A stretch of DNA of 64,000 nucleotides from Staphylococcus sp. Marseille-Q5304 (GCF_943737015.1 NZ_CALSFP010000001.1:1426001-1490000); one strand, 5' to 3'; numbered from the stretch's first letter, positions 20,334-31,252 are shown. Numbers and translations: made by a program. The notes: generated by a model not told the origin, from the sequence alone.

Positions 20334-20369
20334 AAAGAGGTCGGGACTTGATGTCCCGACCTCTTTTTC
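20334..20369 (+). terminator. atl terminator
   Basis: AAAGAGGTCGGGAC (20334-20347) pairs with its complement at 20353-20366, loop TTGAT, followed by TTC and a T-rich tail. Confidence 0.92.
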
Positions 20370-20421
20370 TATTTTATAAATACATGTTTATGACTTAATC
20401 CAGTATTTTTTTATTTACTAC

Positions 20422-20844
20422 TCAAGAGATATACGTCTTCTGATTGTTCAGTTTATATAGTAGCTGATTTAATAATTCAACATCTATAGATGTCATACTT
20501 GTACATCTACCCTTTATTAATGTAATCCTTGTTTCATAAATTTGTTCAACTAATCGATTCGCCTTCTCAGTAAGTACTAACTCTTTACATCTTAAATCTG
20601 TATTCGATTGTTTACTTTGGATATAGCCTAAATGACACAGCTTCTTCACCCATCTCGACACAATAGATTGCTCTTTATTCAACTGCATCGTCAAATCATA
20701 TTGTGTTAATATCTTATTGTGATACAAAATTCTTAGCATTTCTATTTGTTCAGAAGTTAAATTTGCACGTTGACCATATCGTTTATTCACTACATTTAAA
20801 TCATTGCTAATTTGAGTAAGTAATATTTCCAGCTGTGTGTACAT
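20422..20844 (-). CDS. MarR family transcriptional regulator
   Basis: About 140-aa winged-helix protein. The recognition region is TQYDLTMQLNKEQSIVSRWVKKLCHLGYIQ, and the wing contains DLRCKELVLT. The frame opens five codons earlier, but the GGAG that could serve as RBS lies 9 nt before the ATG at 20844, so I use that start (MYTQLEIL). Divergent from the acyltransferase gene, which may be its target. Ligand unknown. Confidence 0.82.
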   Translation of the reverse strand: MYTQLEILLTQISNDLNVVNKRYGQRANLTSEQIEMLRILYHNKILTQYDLTMQLNKEQSIVSRWVKKLCHLGYIQSKQSNTDLRCKELVLTEKANRLVEQIYETRITLIKGRCTSMTSIDVELLNQLLYKLNNQKTYIS

Positions 20845-21039
20845 GTTGTTCATCTCCATTTATAATTTATCATCAATCCATGCGATTAATTAACAATATT
20901 ATTTATTAATATTATAAGGTTATTTTTCAACATATACAATATCAATGCAACAATCTGTCTGATTTGTTGCATTTCCCCTATCTTTTATAATAAATTAGAA
21001 TAAATAAAGGATAATATCGCTGTTTAAAGGAGAAGCTTA

Positions 21040-22044
21040 ATGACGAAATTACAAAACAGGGATTATTTTTTTGATAGTGCAAGAGCTGTACTCATTATGT
21101 TAGTCGTCTTTGGACATTTATTGCAACCTTATAAAGATGAAAACATATATCTATCAGTATTATATTTAACAATTTATAGTTTCCATATGCCAGCTTTCTT
21201 ATTTATTTCTGGTTATTTTGCTAAAAATGCTGGCAAAGAAGGTTATTTAGAGAAAGTATCAAAAAAATTACTAGCCCCTTACTTTATATTTTTTGTATTT
21301 TTCTCTATATATTATTACCTAACAGGTAAAGAAGATAAAGTTCAATTGGATCCATTTGATCCTGTCTTTGCGTTATGGTTTTTACTCACCTTGTTTTTCT
21401 TTCATATTATATTGGTAATTGTAAAAAACTATAAACCCTATTATGTACTTCCCATAGCCTTTATTATTTCATTATTAGCTGGATATTCTCAGGACATCAA
21501 CAATTACTTAAGTTTTTCACGTACAATCATGTTCTTTCCAGTATTTTATATTGGCTTTCTATTTGATCAACGTTACACGAGCATCTTTAAAGATAAAAGA
21601 TTAGTAATCATTGCTATAGAGGTACTAATTCTGTTCTATCTTATTTACCTCAATCACCCAATCAACCCAGATTGGTTACTTGGAGATTCTCCATATATGT
21701 CATTAGAAGGTAAGCATGATTTATACAGTCCGTTCAAACGTTTATTACTCTACTTCATCATATTTACATCAATGTTTGCATTTTTCGTTTTAATACCAAC
21801 AGGAAAGTTATTCTTTACTTATATTGGTAGAAGAACAATGCAAGTTTACTTATTACATGGTTTAATCATAGGTGTTTTACGTGGTTTTAAAATATATCCG
21901 TTTAAAGAACATATTAGCATATTAACTATAATTTACCTGATTACCGTTACAGCGCTCATTGTATTTGTACTATCTTCTCGGTTCGTAGCAAAATGGACGA
22001 ACCCAATTATTCATTTGAAATCCCCTGCAAAATTTAAGGAATAA
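21040..22044 (+). CDS. Acyltransferase 3 family membrane protein
   Basis: 334 aa with about ten membrane helices. The N-terminal signature DYFFDSARAVLIMLVVFGHLLQPY and FHMPAFLFISGYFAK identify an acyltransferase-3 (O-acetyltransferase/fucose 4-O-acetylase-like) protein. It probably acylates an envelope sugar or lipid; substrate unknown. RBS AAAGGAG. Upstream of the aminotransferase gene with an 80-nt gap. Confidence 0.88.
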   Translation: MTKLQNRDYFFDSARAVLIMLVVFGHLLQPYKDENIYLSVLYLTIYSFHMPAFLFISGYFAKNAGKEGYLEKVSKKLLAPYFIFFVFFSIYYYLTGKEDKVQLDPFDPVFALWFLLTLFFFHIILVIVKNYKPYYVLPIAFIISLLAGYSQDINNYLSFSRTIMFFPVFYIGFLFDQRYTSIFKDKRLVIIAIEVLILFYLIYLNHPINPDWLLGDSPYMSLEGKHDLYSPFKRLLLYFIIFTSMFAFFVLIPTGKLFFTYIGRRTMQVYLLHGLIIGVLRGFKIYPFKEHISILTIIYLITVTALIVFVLSSRFVAKWTNPIIHLKSPAKFKE

Positions 22045-22124
22045 TGTAAAATTTACCGAATTGTTTTTATTTTCTTATGTTATGATGGAAATAAAATAAT
22101 TCGGTATTTTTCTGAGGTGAAAAG

Positions 22125-23285
22125 ATGAAACTTTCATTAAACAATAATTCAAAACATTTAAAAGCACCAAGTATACGTCAATTTTCAAGTCGTATAAAAA
22201 ATATAGATGACTGTATTAATTTAACTATTGGTCAACCTGACTTTCCAATGCCAGACACTGTAAAAGATGCATACATACAAGCGATAACAGAGGATCAAAC
22301 ACGATATTCTCACAATAAAGGATTATTAGAAACTCGAGATGCAGTAAGTCAGTATTTCGAACATAAATATGGGTTTAAGTATACAAATGAAGAAATTATC
22401 ATTACGAATGGTGCCAGTGAAGCATTAGATACTGCACTCCGAAGCATCATTGAAGAAGGTGATGAAATATTAATACCAGGCCCGGTATACGCAGGTTATA
22501 TACCATTAGTTAAGACTTTAGGTGGTACCCCAGTTTATATAGATACTACTACCACGAATTATAAAGTTACACCAGAAGCCATCCAATCACACGTAACACC
22601 TAAAACTAAGGCCATCTTACTAAATTACCCAACGAATCCAACAGGTGTCACGTTAAGCTATGAAGAAGTTCATGCCATCACTGAAGTACTTAAAGAGAAA
22701 GAAATATTCATTATTAGTGATGAGATTTATGCTGAAAATACATTTTCAAATCAACATACTTCATTTGCCGAGTTTCATGAAATTCGTGACCAGTTATTGC
22801 TCATCGGAGGTTTAAGTAAGTCACATTCTGCTACTGGTATTCGTATAGGATTTTTAATTGGACCTGAGTATTTAATTGAAAAATTAACATTTATGCATGC
22901 TTATAATTGTATTTGTGCGAATGTTCCTGCACAAATTGCTTGTATTGCTGCTTTAACTCAAGGTCTTGAAGCTCCTCAACACATGAACGAAGCTTATATA
23001 GAACGAAGTGATTATTTAATTGAACAACTAACATCAATGGGCTTTGAATTAAATGCACAACCAGAAGGTGCATTTTATATTTTCCCTAATATTGAAAAAT
23101 TTACTTCAGATGATTATGCATTTTGTGTAGATGTATTAGAAAAAGCACATGTAGCGATTGTACCTGGTTCAGCATTTACCGATGTTGGCAAAGGCCATGT
23201 TCGAATTTCGTATGCATATGATTTAGCCTCATTAAAAGAAGGAATGCGTAGATTAAGTCAATATTTAAAACTGCATTATAGTTAA
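22125..23285 (+). CDS. PLP-dependent class I/II aminotransferase (PatA-like)
   Basis: 386 aa. Fold-type I aminotransferase with substrate-loop NLTIGQPDF, PGPVYAGY, NYPTNPTG, SDEIYAE and the PLP lysine Lys232 in GGLSKSHSATGIRIG. Most like the PatA group (N-acetyl-diaminopimelate aminotransferase-type), but specificity cannot be fixed from sequence alone. RBS GAGGTG. In S. aureus this gene is followed by sspABC; here repeats and a MarR gene follow. Confidence 0.88.
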   Translation: MKLSLNNNSKHLKAPSIRQFSSRIKNIDDCINLTIGQPDFPMPDTVKDAYIQAITEDQTRYSHNKGLLETRDAVSQYFEHKYGFKYTNEEIIITNGASEALDTALRSIIEEGDEILIPGPVYAGYIPLVKTLGGTPVYIDTTTTNYKVTPEAIQSHVTPKTKAILLNYPTNPTGVTLSYEEVHAITEVLKEKEIFIISDEIYAENTFSNQHTSFAEFHEIRDQLLLIGGLSKSHSATGIRIGFLIGPEYLIEKLTFMHAYNCICANVPAQIACIAALTQGLEAPQHMNEAYIERSDYLIEQLTSMGFELNAQPEGAFYIFPNIEKFTSDDYAFCVDVLEKAHVAIVPGSAFTDVGKGHVRISYAYDLASLKEGMRRLSQYLKLHYS

Positions 23286-23316
23286 TACATGTAACAATAT
23301 CACCAAAACATAAATA

Positions 23317-23470
23317 CCTAGCAATAAGCCCACCAAAGGTTCTTCAAACTTTGATGGGCTTAATTTATATATCGATATTTAGTTTTGAATTTGTTCGTTA
23401 CCTAAGGGGCTAGGTTGAGTCTCGGTCTCAACACATATACTCCTCCTTACGGTGTCTCGCAAACAATACT
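23317..23470. repeat. Intergenic repeat family B, copy 1
   Basis: Begins CCTAGCAATAAGCCC. It contains the hairpin AAGCCCACCAAAG (23326-23338) / CTTTGATGGGCTT (23349-23361), then a body with TATATATCGATATTTAG, AATTTGTTCG, GGGCTAGGTTGAG and TTACGGTGT. Aligns along its length with copy 2 (24278-24425). Lies between a plus-strand and a minus-strand gene and can act as terminator for both. Confidence 0.85.
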
Positions 23471-23524
23471 CTATTTTTATAAGTTATTACTACAAAAAAT
23501 ATTACATACCACTTTATTTATATC

Positions 23525-23968
23525 TTATTCCTGATTATATATATTTTTCTCAGCGAAGGTTTTTAAAATTTCATAATAAGCAAGCGAATCTTCTTTATCC
23601 ATTCCAAATTCATCAACGACATCGTCTGTAATTTGGCTAAAGTGTTCCTTTAATTCGGCACCTTGCTCAGTGAGTTTAATCATCACACGACGCTCATCCT
23701 CTTCTGCTCGAATGCGTTGAATGAGCTTCTTCTTTTCTAAGCGTTTCATAATTGGACTAATTGTTCCTGAATCTAAATAGAGTTCTTTGCATAGTGTATT
23801 AATATAAATAGGTTTGTCTTTTTCAATATATAATAAAACAATGAAATTAGGAAAACTAATACCATATGCTTTTAGTTTGTTATTATATTGACTGATTACC
23901 TCTTTACTCGTTATATAAAACAAATAACTCATTTCTTGCTTCATTTGATTATATGATTGTGCTGTCAT
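23525..23968 (-). CDS. MarR family regulator, SarZ/MgrA/OhrR-like
   Basis: 147 aa. Close in layout to staphylococcal SarZ: YLFYITSKEVISQYNNKLKAY, LDSGTISPIMKRLEKKKLI, then the wing RAEEDERRVMIKLTEQG. The redox cysteine that SarZ/OhrR proteins carry just before this FLFY-type motif is replaced (KQEMSYLFY), so peroxide sensing by that residue is unlikely; one other Cys lies at NTLCKEL. ATG after GAGGGAG. Located where S. aureus has sspABC. Confidence 0.85.
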   Translation of the reverse strand: MTAQSYNQMKQEMSYLFYITSKEVISQYNNKLKAYGISFPNFIVLLYIEKDKPIYINTLCKELYLDSGTISPIMKRLEKKKLIQRIRAEEDERRVMIKLTEQGAELKEHFSQITDDVVDEFGMDKEDSLAYYEILKTFAEKNIYNQE

Positions 23969-24277
23969 ATTTCTCCCTCAATCCTTTTATAATAATGTCA
24001 TTATACATTTTAAATAGTTTCAAATACAATAATAAGTACTAAAAAAATTGTAAAAAGATTAGTTATTTAATTTTATTGAGTCGAACTCACGCTCTATTAA
24101 AACAGAGCTATAATTGTTAGGATATTTTTAATCTGAAAATATAACGTATTCAACTTAATTTTAACGCATAATAGAAAAAAATTCAACTGATTAAAGTGTT
24201 TTTAGCATTAATCTAATTTATATTCATTTAGCATTTTAGATAATTTGCACAAAAAATAAAAAGCTGGGTTATACTTT
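23969..24277. other. AT-rich intergenic stretch
   Basis: 309 bases upstream of the MarR gene. It must hold that gene's promoter; I see no gene, no clear operator palindrome and no strong hairpin. Confidence 0.4.
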
Positions 24278-24425
24278 CCTAGCAAAAAGCCCATCAAAGA
24301 TCTTCAATCTTTGACGGGCTTTACTTATATATATATCTATAATGAGTATTAAATTTGCTCGCTTACTTAGGATGCTAGGTCGAGCCTTGCTCTTGACACG
24401 ATTACGGTGTTATACAAATAACCAT
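24278..24425. repeat. Intergenic repeat family B, copy 2
   Basis: Hairpin AAAGCCCATCAAAG... (24286-24300) / ...CTTTGACGGGCTTT (24308-24322), then a body matching copy 1 (TATATATATATCTATAATG, AATTTGCTCG, GATGCTAGGTCGAG, GATTACGGTGTT). Immediately followed by a fragment of repeat family A. Lies downstream of menB. Confidence 0.85.
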
Positions 24426-24430
24426 TACCA

Positions 24431-24487
24431 ACTAGTGGGACGACAAAACCTCTCACAGAAATTTCGATTTCTGTCCCAATCCCTACT
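24431..24487. repeat. Intergenic repeat family A, truncated copy 4
   Basis: Only the distal part of family A is present: CTAGTGGGACGAC..., then TTTCGATTTCTGTCCC (ends near 24480) and AATCCCT. The GTCTGAGAC hairpin is absent. Abuts repeat B copy 2. Confidence 0.65.
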
Positions 24488-24503
24488 TTAACTCTATATT
24501 TTA

Positions 24504-25322
24504 TTAAGGGAATTTAGGGAATTGGTCGAAGTCTGGTTGGCGTTTTTCCTTAAATGCGTCTCTACCTTCTTTAGCCTCATCAGTTGTGTAATAAAGTAAA
24601 GTAGCGTCGCCTGCCATTTGTTGTAAACCAGCTAAACCATCTGTATCGGCATTCATTGCTGCCTTCAAGAATCTTAAAGCTGTTGGTGAATGAACCATCA
24701 TTTCTTTACACCATTGAACTGTTTCATCTTCAATTTGGTCTAAAGGCACAACTGTATTTACTAAGCCCATATCTAATGCTTCTTGAGCATTATATTGACG
24801 GCATAAATACCAAATTTCACGAGCTTTTTTATGACCTACGATTCTAGCTAAATATCCTGAACCATACCCAGCGTCAAATGAACCTACTTTTGGACCTGTT
24901 TGTCCGAAGATCGCATTATCAGCAGCAATTGTTAAGTCACATACTACGTTTAATACGTTTCCGCCACCAATTGCATAACCACGTACCATGGCAACAACTG
25001 GTTTTGGTATCACTCGAATTAATCTTTGTAAATCTAATACATTTAAGCGTGGGATTTCATCGTCACCTACATAACCACCGTGTCCACGTTTCTTTTGATC
25101 TCCTCCAGAACAAAATGCTTTGTCCCCTTCACCAGTTAAGATAATAACAGAAACACGTTGATCATCACGCGCTCTTGAAAATGCATCTATCATTTCTTGA
25201 ACTGTTTTTGGAGTGAATGCATTGCGTACTTCTGGACGATTAATCGTCACTTTCGCAATACCTTCAAAAAATTCATATTTGATTTCATCATATTCTTTAA
25301 GTGTTTCCCATTGTCTAGTCAT
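24504..25322 (-). CDS. menB: 1,4-dihydroxy-2-naphthoyl-CoA synthase
   Basis: Crotonase-fold enzyme that closes the naphthoquinone ring from o-succinylbenzoyl-CoA in menaquinone synthesis. 272 aa with [24 protein letters not shown], oxyanion-hole AIGGGNVLN and the MenB-specific [31 protein letters not shown]. Last gene of menF-D-H-B; its start overlaps the menH stop by 8 nt. Confidence 0.97.
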   Translation of the reverse strand: MTRQWETLKEYDEIKYEFFEGIAKVTINRPEVRNAFTPKTVQEMIDAFSRARDDQRVSVIILTGEGDKAFCSGGDQKKRGHGGYVGDDEIPRLNVLDLQRLIRVIPKPVVAMVRGYAIGGGNVLNVVCDLTIAADNAIFGQTGPKVGSFDAGYGSGYLARIVGHKKAREIWYLCRQYNAQEALDMGLVNTVVPLDQIEDETVQWCKEMMVHSPTALRFLKAAMNADTDGLAGLQQMAGDATLLYYTTDEAKEGRDAFKEKRQPDFDQFPKFP

Positions 25323-26121
25323 TTTGCTCCTCCTTTTGAATAAAACCTAATACTATTTTATCAAATTCTACTTCATCTTCCACGTGAACTGTATGTCCAC
25401 TATTTAAAACTTCATGAATTTGTACTGTATTAAGTTCTTTTTCCATTTTACTGGCAATATCGATAAATTTTTTATCTAATTCACCTACAATTAAGCATGT
25501 TGGAAGTGTAAGTTGGCTTAGTTTTGGCCATAAATTTGGCATTTGTCCGGTACCATAACCTCTTAAAGCTTTAGCAAGTCGTTGCGGTTGTTGGCGCATA
25601 CGCATATCACGAATGCGTTTCCTCGTTTCTTGTGGTAATTCATATTGTGTATAAAATAAAGGTAACTTCTCCCAATCATTTACAAATATTTCTAACCCTG
25701 CGATATCAAGTACTTTCGCTCGTGCATTATCGACTTGCATTCTTTCTTCTCTATCATCTGCTTGAGCAATACCCGGCGATGTACTCTCTAAAATGAGTCC
25801 TTTTAACTTATCTGAATATGTGAGGGCGTAATTCAAGGCGACGCGTCCTCCCATGGAATAACCATGTAAAAAGAGTTGATAACTTTCAAATTGTTGTAAC
25901 GTGTCGTCTAGCTGTTGATTAATGAAATCAAAGCTCCAATCATATTCAAAGTTAGAATTATCCTCACCATGGCCCGGTAAATCAATCGTCACAATATTCA
26001 TTTGATTTGATAACACGTCAACATGATAATCAAAAGCATGTTGATCGCTAATAAAACCATGTAACATGATTAACAACGTATTTGATTCTTGTTTCGACTC
26101 ATAAAAATTATAATGTAACAT
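25315..26121 (-). CDS. menH: 2-succinyl-6-hydroxy-2,4-cyclohexadiene-1-carboxylate synthase
   Basis: Alpha/beta hydrolase that eliminates pyruvate from SEPHCHC in the menaquinone pathway. Motifs: [15 protein letters not shown], nucleophile elbow GYSMGG (Ser89 from the start used here), GELDKKF and NSGHTVHVE for Asp and His. I use the ATG at 26121 (MLHYNFYES), which overlaps the menD stop by 14 nt; a GTG four codons earlier is possible but has no RBS at the right distance. Confidence 0.92.
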   Translation of the reverse strand: MLHYNFYESKQESNTLLIMLHGFISDQHAFDYHVDVLSNQMNIVTIDLPGHGEDNSNFEYDWSFDFINQQLDDTLQQFESYQLFLHGYSMGGRVALNYALTYSDKLKGLILESTSPGIAQADDREERMQVDNARAKVLDIAGLEIFVNDWEKLPLFYTQYELPQETRKRIRDMRMRQQPQRLAKALRGYGTGQMPNLWPKLSQLTLPTCLIVGELDKKFIDIASKMEKELNTVQIHEVLNSGHTVHVEDEVEFDKIVLGFIQKEEQND

Positions 26122-27790
26122 TAATGATATCACTCAACTTTTTGTATAATTTTTGATGTTGCGCATGATTCTCTTCTCTTGAAGTTACGACTTCATAGAT
26201 ATGGGCACCAAAACTTGAAAGCTGTGTTTGTTGAAATGCCGAAATTGATTCGAACCGTTCAAATGTAAAGCCATATAATAACGCTGTATGTTCAAAGTTC
26301 AAACCAATTGGTGTTCCAAATAAGCGCTCGAAATAGCTTTCCGCTTCTTGCTTTTGAGGTAGATAGGAGAATATACCTCCTCCATCATTATTTAGTAATA
26401 CGATATTCAATTGGATATCATGTAGTTTTGACATTAATAAGCCATTCATATCATGATAAAACGCTAAGTCACCAATGAGTAGCGTAGTTGGTTTGTGGAC
26501 TGCCATACCTAAAGCAGTGGAGGTTACCCCATCTATACCATTCGCGCCACGATTTGCATATACTTTAGCCTGGCAGTCAATCAATAAATTATCAACGTCT
26601 CTGATCGGCATACTATTACTTACAAATAATGTATCCGTGTCAGAGAGTTTCTCTAAAAGTGCACGCACATAGGCCGATTCATCTGTAGCATATTTAACGT
26701 ATTCTTGGATTTCAAGCTTGGCATGATGCTCTAATGATTGCCATTTTTTTAACCATTGTGTACGTTCAGCAGGCTGAACTTCAGTTGCCTGTCTGAAAAA
26801 GTCATTTGCAGACATTTCAAAGGATCTGTGCGGTGCAATTGGAAATGCATCTGGCAAATCAGTATTTTGTACTAAAATTTGATAGGCAGGCGTTACTTTC
26901 AACCATTGGTTTACCTTTTTAGAAATCACTGGCTTACCAACTCGAATGACATAATCTAATTCGACTTCCATCTCGGCTCTAAACAATAGATCATACGTCG
27001 TTATTACATTGGGATGAGATGCTTGTCTTAACTGACTTAATGGATCTGCTAACACAGGGATATCATGCACTGTAGAAAATGTAAGAATTTGGTCAACATC
27101 TTGATGTTGCATATCACCAACGATAATCAATCCTTTTTGTTGTTGGATAATCGATGCAATATCATCGATGTTTGTCATTTTTTGATAATGAGGTAGTTTT
27201 ATTTCATCACTTGTTAACCATTCTACTTTTTCAGTATCAGGAGTTAAAGGCTCTCTAAATGGTAGATTAAAATGAATGGGTCCACGATGAGGTCCAGTAA
27301 GAAATTGACTTGCTTTTTGCATTTGAAAATCAATAGTATTAACCATATGGTTATTATTTTCATCCGTATCAACGATTGGGAAGTCAAACTGATATTGTAC
27401 AAAGTTAGCATACATTTGGTTTTGATTAATAGCTTGAGGTGCGCCAATACCTCTTAATTCATGTGGTCGATCACTCGTTAATACGACTAAAGGTAAATGA
27501 CTTAACTGACTTTCTGCTATCGCAGGTGTGTAGTTAGCTGCAGCAGTTCCAGATGTACATAAAATAGCGACAGGACGTTCATTCCCTTTCATTAGCCCTA
27601 ACGCAAAAAATGCTGCACTTCTTTCATCTGGATGAATCCAAGATTTTAAATTTGGATGTGCTTCTATTGCAATCGCTAACGGGGTTGAACGTGAACCTGG
27701 ACTAATCACTACTTCACGTACCCCATAGGCATAGAGGTGTGATACGAATGTAAAGACTTGTTTAGTTAAAGCTTCTTTATGGTTGGTCAT
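26108..27790 (-). CDS. menD: SEPHCHC synthase (ThDP-dependent)
   Basis: Condenses isochorismate with 2-oxoglutarate using thiamine diphosphate and Mg. 560 aa with ThDP-enzyme features: [12 protein letters not shown], the catalytic-Glu region [31 protein letters not shown] and the [13 protein letters not shown]hDP/Mg motif. Starts 14 nt inside menF, giving tight coupling. Confidence 0.97.
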   Translation of the reverse strand: MTNHKEALTKQVFTFVSHLYAYGVREVVISPGSRSTPLAIAIEAHPNLKSWIHPDERSAAFFALGLMKGNERPVAILCTSGTAAANYTPAIAESQLSHLPLVVLTSDRPHELRGIGAPQAINQNQMYANFVQYQFDFPIVDTDENNNHMVNTIDFQMQKASQFLTGPHRGPIHFNLPFREPLTPDTEKVEWLTSDEIKLPHYQKMTNIDDIASIIQQQKGLIIVGDMQHQDVDQILTFSTVHDIPVLADPLSQLRQASHPNVITTYDLLFRAEMEVELDYVIRVGKPVISKKVNQWLKVTPAYQILVQNTDLPDAFPIAPHRSFEMSANDFFRQATEVQPAERTQWLKKWQSLEHHAKLEIQEYVKYATDESAYVRALLEKLSDTDTLFVSNSMPIRDVDNLLIDCQAKVYANRGANGIDGVTSTALGMAVHKPTTLLIGDLAFYHDMNGLLMSKLHDIQLNIVLLNNDGGGIFSYLPQKQEAESYFERLFGTPIGLNFEHTALLYGFTFERFESISAFQQTQLSSFGAHIYEVVTSREENHAQHQKLYKKLSDIINVTL

Positions 27791-29135
27791 AATTATCGAC
27801 TCCTAATGCTCTCATCATTGGGATAAATTTCATTGCTGTTTCATTCACTTCGCTGTCTGCATCTGAATCACTTACGATACCGCAACCTGCAAATAATGTT
27901 GTTCTATTTTTCTTTATCAACATTGATCTTATAGCAACGATAAATTCGCAACTATTGTACATATCTATATAACCTACAGGCGCGCCATAAAGCCCGCGTG
28001 TACCAAATTCAAGTTGCTCTATATATTCGACGGCTTCATCTTTAGGATAACCACCTAATGCAGGTGTCGGATGTAAACGATCAAGTAGCCCAATATATGA
28101 TTTCTTACTTAAGTTACCGTGTATCATTGTATATAAATGATACAAATGATCATTAGCCAAGATTTGAGGACGCTTGTTAAATGACACTTCTTCTACATAA
28201 GGCTCAATGTCATTTAAAATACTTTCCACTACAAAACGATGTTCGTTTAAGTTTTTCTCATCTTGTAAAAACTGTTCAATGTTTGCATTATCCAGTTGTT
28301 CTTGATGTGTGCGTTTAATCGTACCTGCAACTGCTTTTGTTGATAATACATCCTCATTAACTTCCATCAATTGTTCTGGTGTTTGTGAGAAAAAGACACT
28401 ATTCTGTGATTCTAAAACAAATAAATAACTATTATGCTCCGCTTGAAGTGCTTGTCTTAAAATAGTAGGAATACTTATATCTTTATCAAACTGAACAATT
28501 CTTCTTCTCGCTAATACAATTTTCTTCTTATCATCTAACGTTTCTATGGTTTCTTTAACTAAATCACGCCATTCATCTTTATAGATGTCTTCAATCCGCT
28601 TAACATTTCCCATTTCTTGATCAAGCGTTATATCTGTTTGTGATAATTGTCTAATGACATGCTTAAATGATTCAATATCGAATTCGCTCGTTTCAACCGT
28701 ATAAGTTATAAATGTACAACCATCTTCAATCGTCACTAATACTTCAGGTAACACAAAATGATTTATTCCAAATTCTCGCCATTCATCACCTGATTTATGA
28801 GCAGTAAATTGAAAACCACCACAAATTTTAAGGTGATGTTTATCTGATTCTGGATGAATGAGCTCAATATCGTTTCTATATTTTTCCCACTCACGAAAAA
28901 TAGATTGTTTATTCTCAAAATCATTTTTGAACCTTTTTATTGCATTATAGCCAAAGAATGCAGTTTCGTTGTCATTTTTTTTGAAATAAAAACGGTCGCC
29001 CTTATTATCTTCTGTAATATGAAACAGTAACGTTGGGTCTAACTCGAAATTTAATTTCGCTTCTACAGAAACCCAGTTGCGTTTACTTTCATATACCGCT
29101 TCGACAATTTCACTTTCCTTGACATCAAAAGTCAT
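27777..29135 (-). CDS. menF: Isochorismate synthase
   Basis: Chorismate-binding enzyme that makes isochorismate for menaquinone. 452 aa; the C-terminal half carries [51 protein letters not shown] and [15 protein letters not shown], the diagnostic block of the family. First gene of menF-D-H-B, divergent from menA. No unusual operator seen in the 181-bp gap. Confidence 0.96.
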   Translation of the reverse strand: MTFDVKESEIVEAVYESKRNWVSVEAKLNFELDPTLLFHITEDNKGDRFYFKKNDNETAFFGYNAIKRFKNDFENKQSIFREWEKYRNDIELIHPESDKHHLKICGGFQFTAHKSGDEWREFGINHFVLPEVLVTIEDGCTFITYTVETSEFDIESFKHVIRQLSQTDITLDQEMGNVKRIEDIYKDEWRDLVKETIETLDDKKKIVLARRRIVQFDKDISIPTILRQALQAEHNSYLFVLESQNSVFFSQTPEQLMEVNEDVLSTKAVAGTIKRTHQEQLDNANIEQFLQDEKNLNEHRFVVESILNDIEPYVEEVSFNKRPQILANDHLYHLYTMIHGNLSKKSYIGLLDRLHPTPALGGYPKDEAVEYIEQLEFGTRGLYGAPVGYIDMYNSCEFIVAIRSMLIKKNRTTLFAGCGIVSDSDADSEVNETAMKFIPMMRALGVDNYDQP

Positions 29136-29316
29136 CTATTTCACTTCTTTCATTTAACTGATTACGCTCGTTATCCTATTGTATCATTTTTCGATATTGA
29201 TGTGATAAATATAGCCTATTTCATTATATAATTTTGAAGTGATTTGACCACGTTTTAAACTTCATTTAAAATAAATATGATTATATTATTAAAAAAGGAT
29301 AAGAGGTAAATAACAT

Positions 29317-30255
29317 ATGTCATCTCAATATCAACAATACTCTACAGTCAAGAAATATTGGCAACTCATGAGACCTCACACATTAACTGCTGCAATTGTT
29401 CCTGTACTTGTAGGTACTGCAACAGCAAAGATTTTTTTACTTGGTAGTGAAGACCATTTGAAATTAAGTTTATTTGTAGCGATGTTACTCGCATGTTTAT
29501 TAATACAAGCAGCTACAAATATGTTCAATGAATATTACGATTATAAGAAAGGGTTAGATGACCATACCTCTGTAGGCATAGGTGGCGCCATTGTACGTAA
29601 TGGGATGAGCCCTAACCTAGTTATGAACCTTGCAATTGCTTTTTATGTGATTGCTGCCCTATTGGGTATCTTCATTGCAAGCCAAAGTTCTTTTTGGTTA
29701 CTTCCAATCGGGTTACTTTGTATGGCAGTCGGCTATTTATATACAGGAGGTCCTTTCCCAATATCTTGGACACCTTTAGGAGAACTATTCTCAGGCATAT
29801 TTATGGGAATGTTCATCATACTTATCGCATTCTTTATTCAGACAGGTAATATTCAAAGCTTAGCCGTATGGATTAGCTTACCCATCGTCATTACGATTGG
29901 CCTGATTAATATGGCGAATAATATACGTGACCGCGTAAAAGATAAGAAGAGTGGCCGTAAAACATTGCCAATATTATTAGGTAAAAAATTAAGTCTTCTA
30001 TTCTTAGGATTCATGTACCTAGTGGCTTATTTATTAGTCATTTATATCGCATTCTTTAAAGATGGAGGCTCAATATTTTTCTTACTCGCATTATTATCAT
30101 TCCCATTCCCGATTAAAGCATTTAACCGGTTTAAGAAGAATGATACCCCTTCATCAATGATGCCAGCTATGGCCGCTACAGGTAAAACCAATACATTCTT
30201 TGGTTTTTTATATGCACTAGGTATTTATATTAGTGCCTTACTCGGTAATATTTAA
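29317..30255 (+). CDS. menA: 1,4-dihydroxy-2-naphthoate polyprenyltransferase
   Basis: UbiA-family membrane enzyme that attaches the prenyl tail to DHNA, giving demethylmenaquinone. 312 aa, about eight or nine helices. The two Asp-rich motifs are visible: NMFNEYYDYKKGLDDHT and NNIRDRVKDKKSGRKTL. RBS AAAAGGAT. Divergent from menF, so quinone genes are served from one intergenic region. Ends at a bidirectional terminator. Confidence 0.96.
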   Translation: MSSQYQQYSTVKKYWQLMRPHTLTAAIVPVLVGTATAKIFLLGSEDHLKLSLFVAMLLACLLIQAATNMFNEYYDYKKGLDDHTSVGIGGAIVRNGMSPNLVMNLAIAFYVIAALLGIFIASQSSFWLLPIGLLCMAVGYLYTGGPFPISWTPLGELFSGIFMGMFIILIAFFIQTGNIQSLAVWISLPIVITIGLINMANNIRDRVKDKKSGRKTLPILLGKKLSLLFLGFMYLVAYLLVIYIAFFKDGGSIFFLLALLSFPFPIKAFNRFKKNDTPSSMMPAMAATGKTNTFFGFLYALGIYISALLGNI

Positions 30256-30273
30256 TTTATTCTAAAAAAATCA

Positions 30274-30317
30274 CCCCTTCAAAGTACATGTTCATTGACT
30301 TTGAAGGGGCTTTATTT
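30274..30317. terminator. Bidirectional terminator menA/GNAT
   Basis: CCCCTTCAAAGT (30274-30285) pairs with ACTTTGAAGGGG (30298-30309), with CTTTATTT after it on the plus strand and an A/T-rich tail on the other side. Confidence 0.88.
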
Positions 30318-30870
30318 ATGCTTGGAAAATCATATGATAGTGTGGCAAACCATATAAATCAAACTCGGATTGACTTTCAAATCCTAATTTACGATAAATA
30401 TGAAGTGCGCCTTTATTATTTACATCACAGTTTAAACTAAACTTTTCACCTTTTTTATGATCCATTATAAAATCCATTAATTGAGTAGCTACACCTTGTC
30501 CTCTATACTCAGGAAACGTAACTACTGTTTCAATATAATATTCATCATTGTTAGCCTCACGTTGTGGCATGGGCGTACCAAATTGACGGATATCTTGATC
30601 CAAATCTAAATCTAACCATGCTTGTTCTAATGCTTCTTCTTGATCTCCTGAATATGCAATAAGACAACCTGCAATTTTATTGTCAATTTCCTTCACCCAA
30701 ATGTGACTGTAGTGTTCACGATATTTTACATCGACAATACCTTTTTCTATAGCCTTTAGCAAACGTGACTTTTCAATGTGCTTAACGACATCAACTTCTA
30801 ACTCGTGCCATATGATATAACAAAGTTCAGCAAGTTGATGACTGTCCTCTGGTCTTGCTTTTCTTATCAT
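30316..30870 (-). CDS. GNAT family N-acetyltransferase
   Basis: 184-aa acetyltransferase. N-terminus MIRKARPEDSHQLAELC and acetyl-CoA motif VVTFPEYRGQGVATQLMDFI, then NKGALHIYRKLGFESQ. I use the ATG at 30870 because GAGG lies 8 nt before it; a GTG three codons upstream overlaps that RBS. Substrate unknown. Confidence 0.88.
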   Translation of the reverse strand: MIRKARPEDSHQLAELCYIIWHELEVDVVKHIEKSRLLKAIEKGIVDVKYREHYSHIWVKEIDNKIAGCLIAYSGDQEEALEQAWLDLDLDQDIRQFGTPMPQREANNDEYYIETVVTFPEYRGQGVATQLMDFIMDHKKGEKFSLNCDVNNKGALHIYRKLGFESQSEFDLYGLPHYHMIFQA

Positions 30871-31039
30871 AATTTGCACCTCTTTTATATATTTATTATT
30901 AATTATAATTCAACTTTTCATAAAATGCTAAAACCACGGTGCATTTTTTGAAATGATAAATTCAGTTAATTGTATTATTTCGCCCTTTCACTTATCATAA
31001 AAATAAGTTAGCAAGTTACATGAAAGGATTTTCATTACA

Positions 31040-31252
31040 ATGAAAGTAAGTAAAGTCATTTATGTCGTATTAGCCTTTACACTCGGGTGGATGGGCATTC
31101 ATAAATTTTATTCTAACCAACTGAAACAAGGCATGTTACATTTAATTTTCTTTTGGACAGGTATTCCTCTCGTTGTTTCAATCATAAGCGGTTTCCTCAC
31201 ATTGTTCTTGCACAAAGCAGATGACGAAGGTTATATCATACTTGAGAAGTAG
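31040..31252 (+). CDS. TM2 domain membrane protein
   Basis: 70-aa protein with two membrane helices joined by a short turn: YVVLAFTLGWMGIHKFYSNQLKQGML, then FWTGIPLVVSIISGFLTLF. The G-x-HKFY motif defines the TM2 family. Function unknown. RBS GAAAGGA. Followed at 112 nt by the 31-codon peptide gene. Confidence 0.85.
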   Translation: MKVSKVIYVVLAFTLGWMGIHKFYSNQLKQGMLHLIFFWTGIPLVVSIISGFLTLFLHKADDEGYIILEK

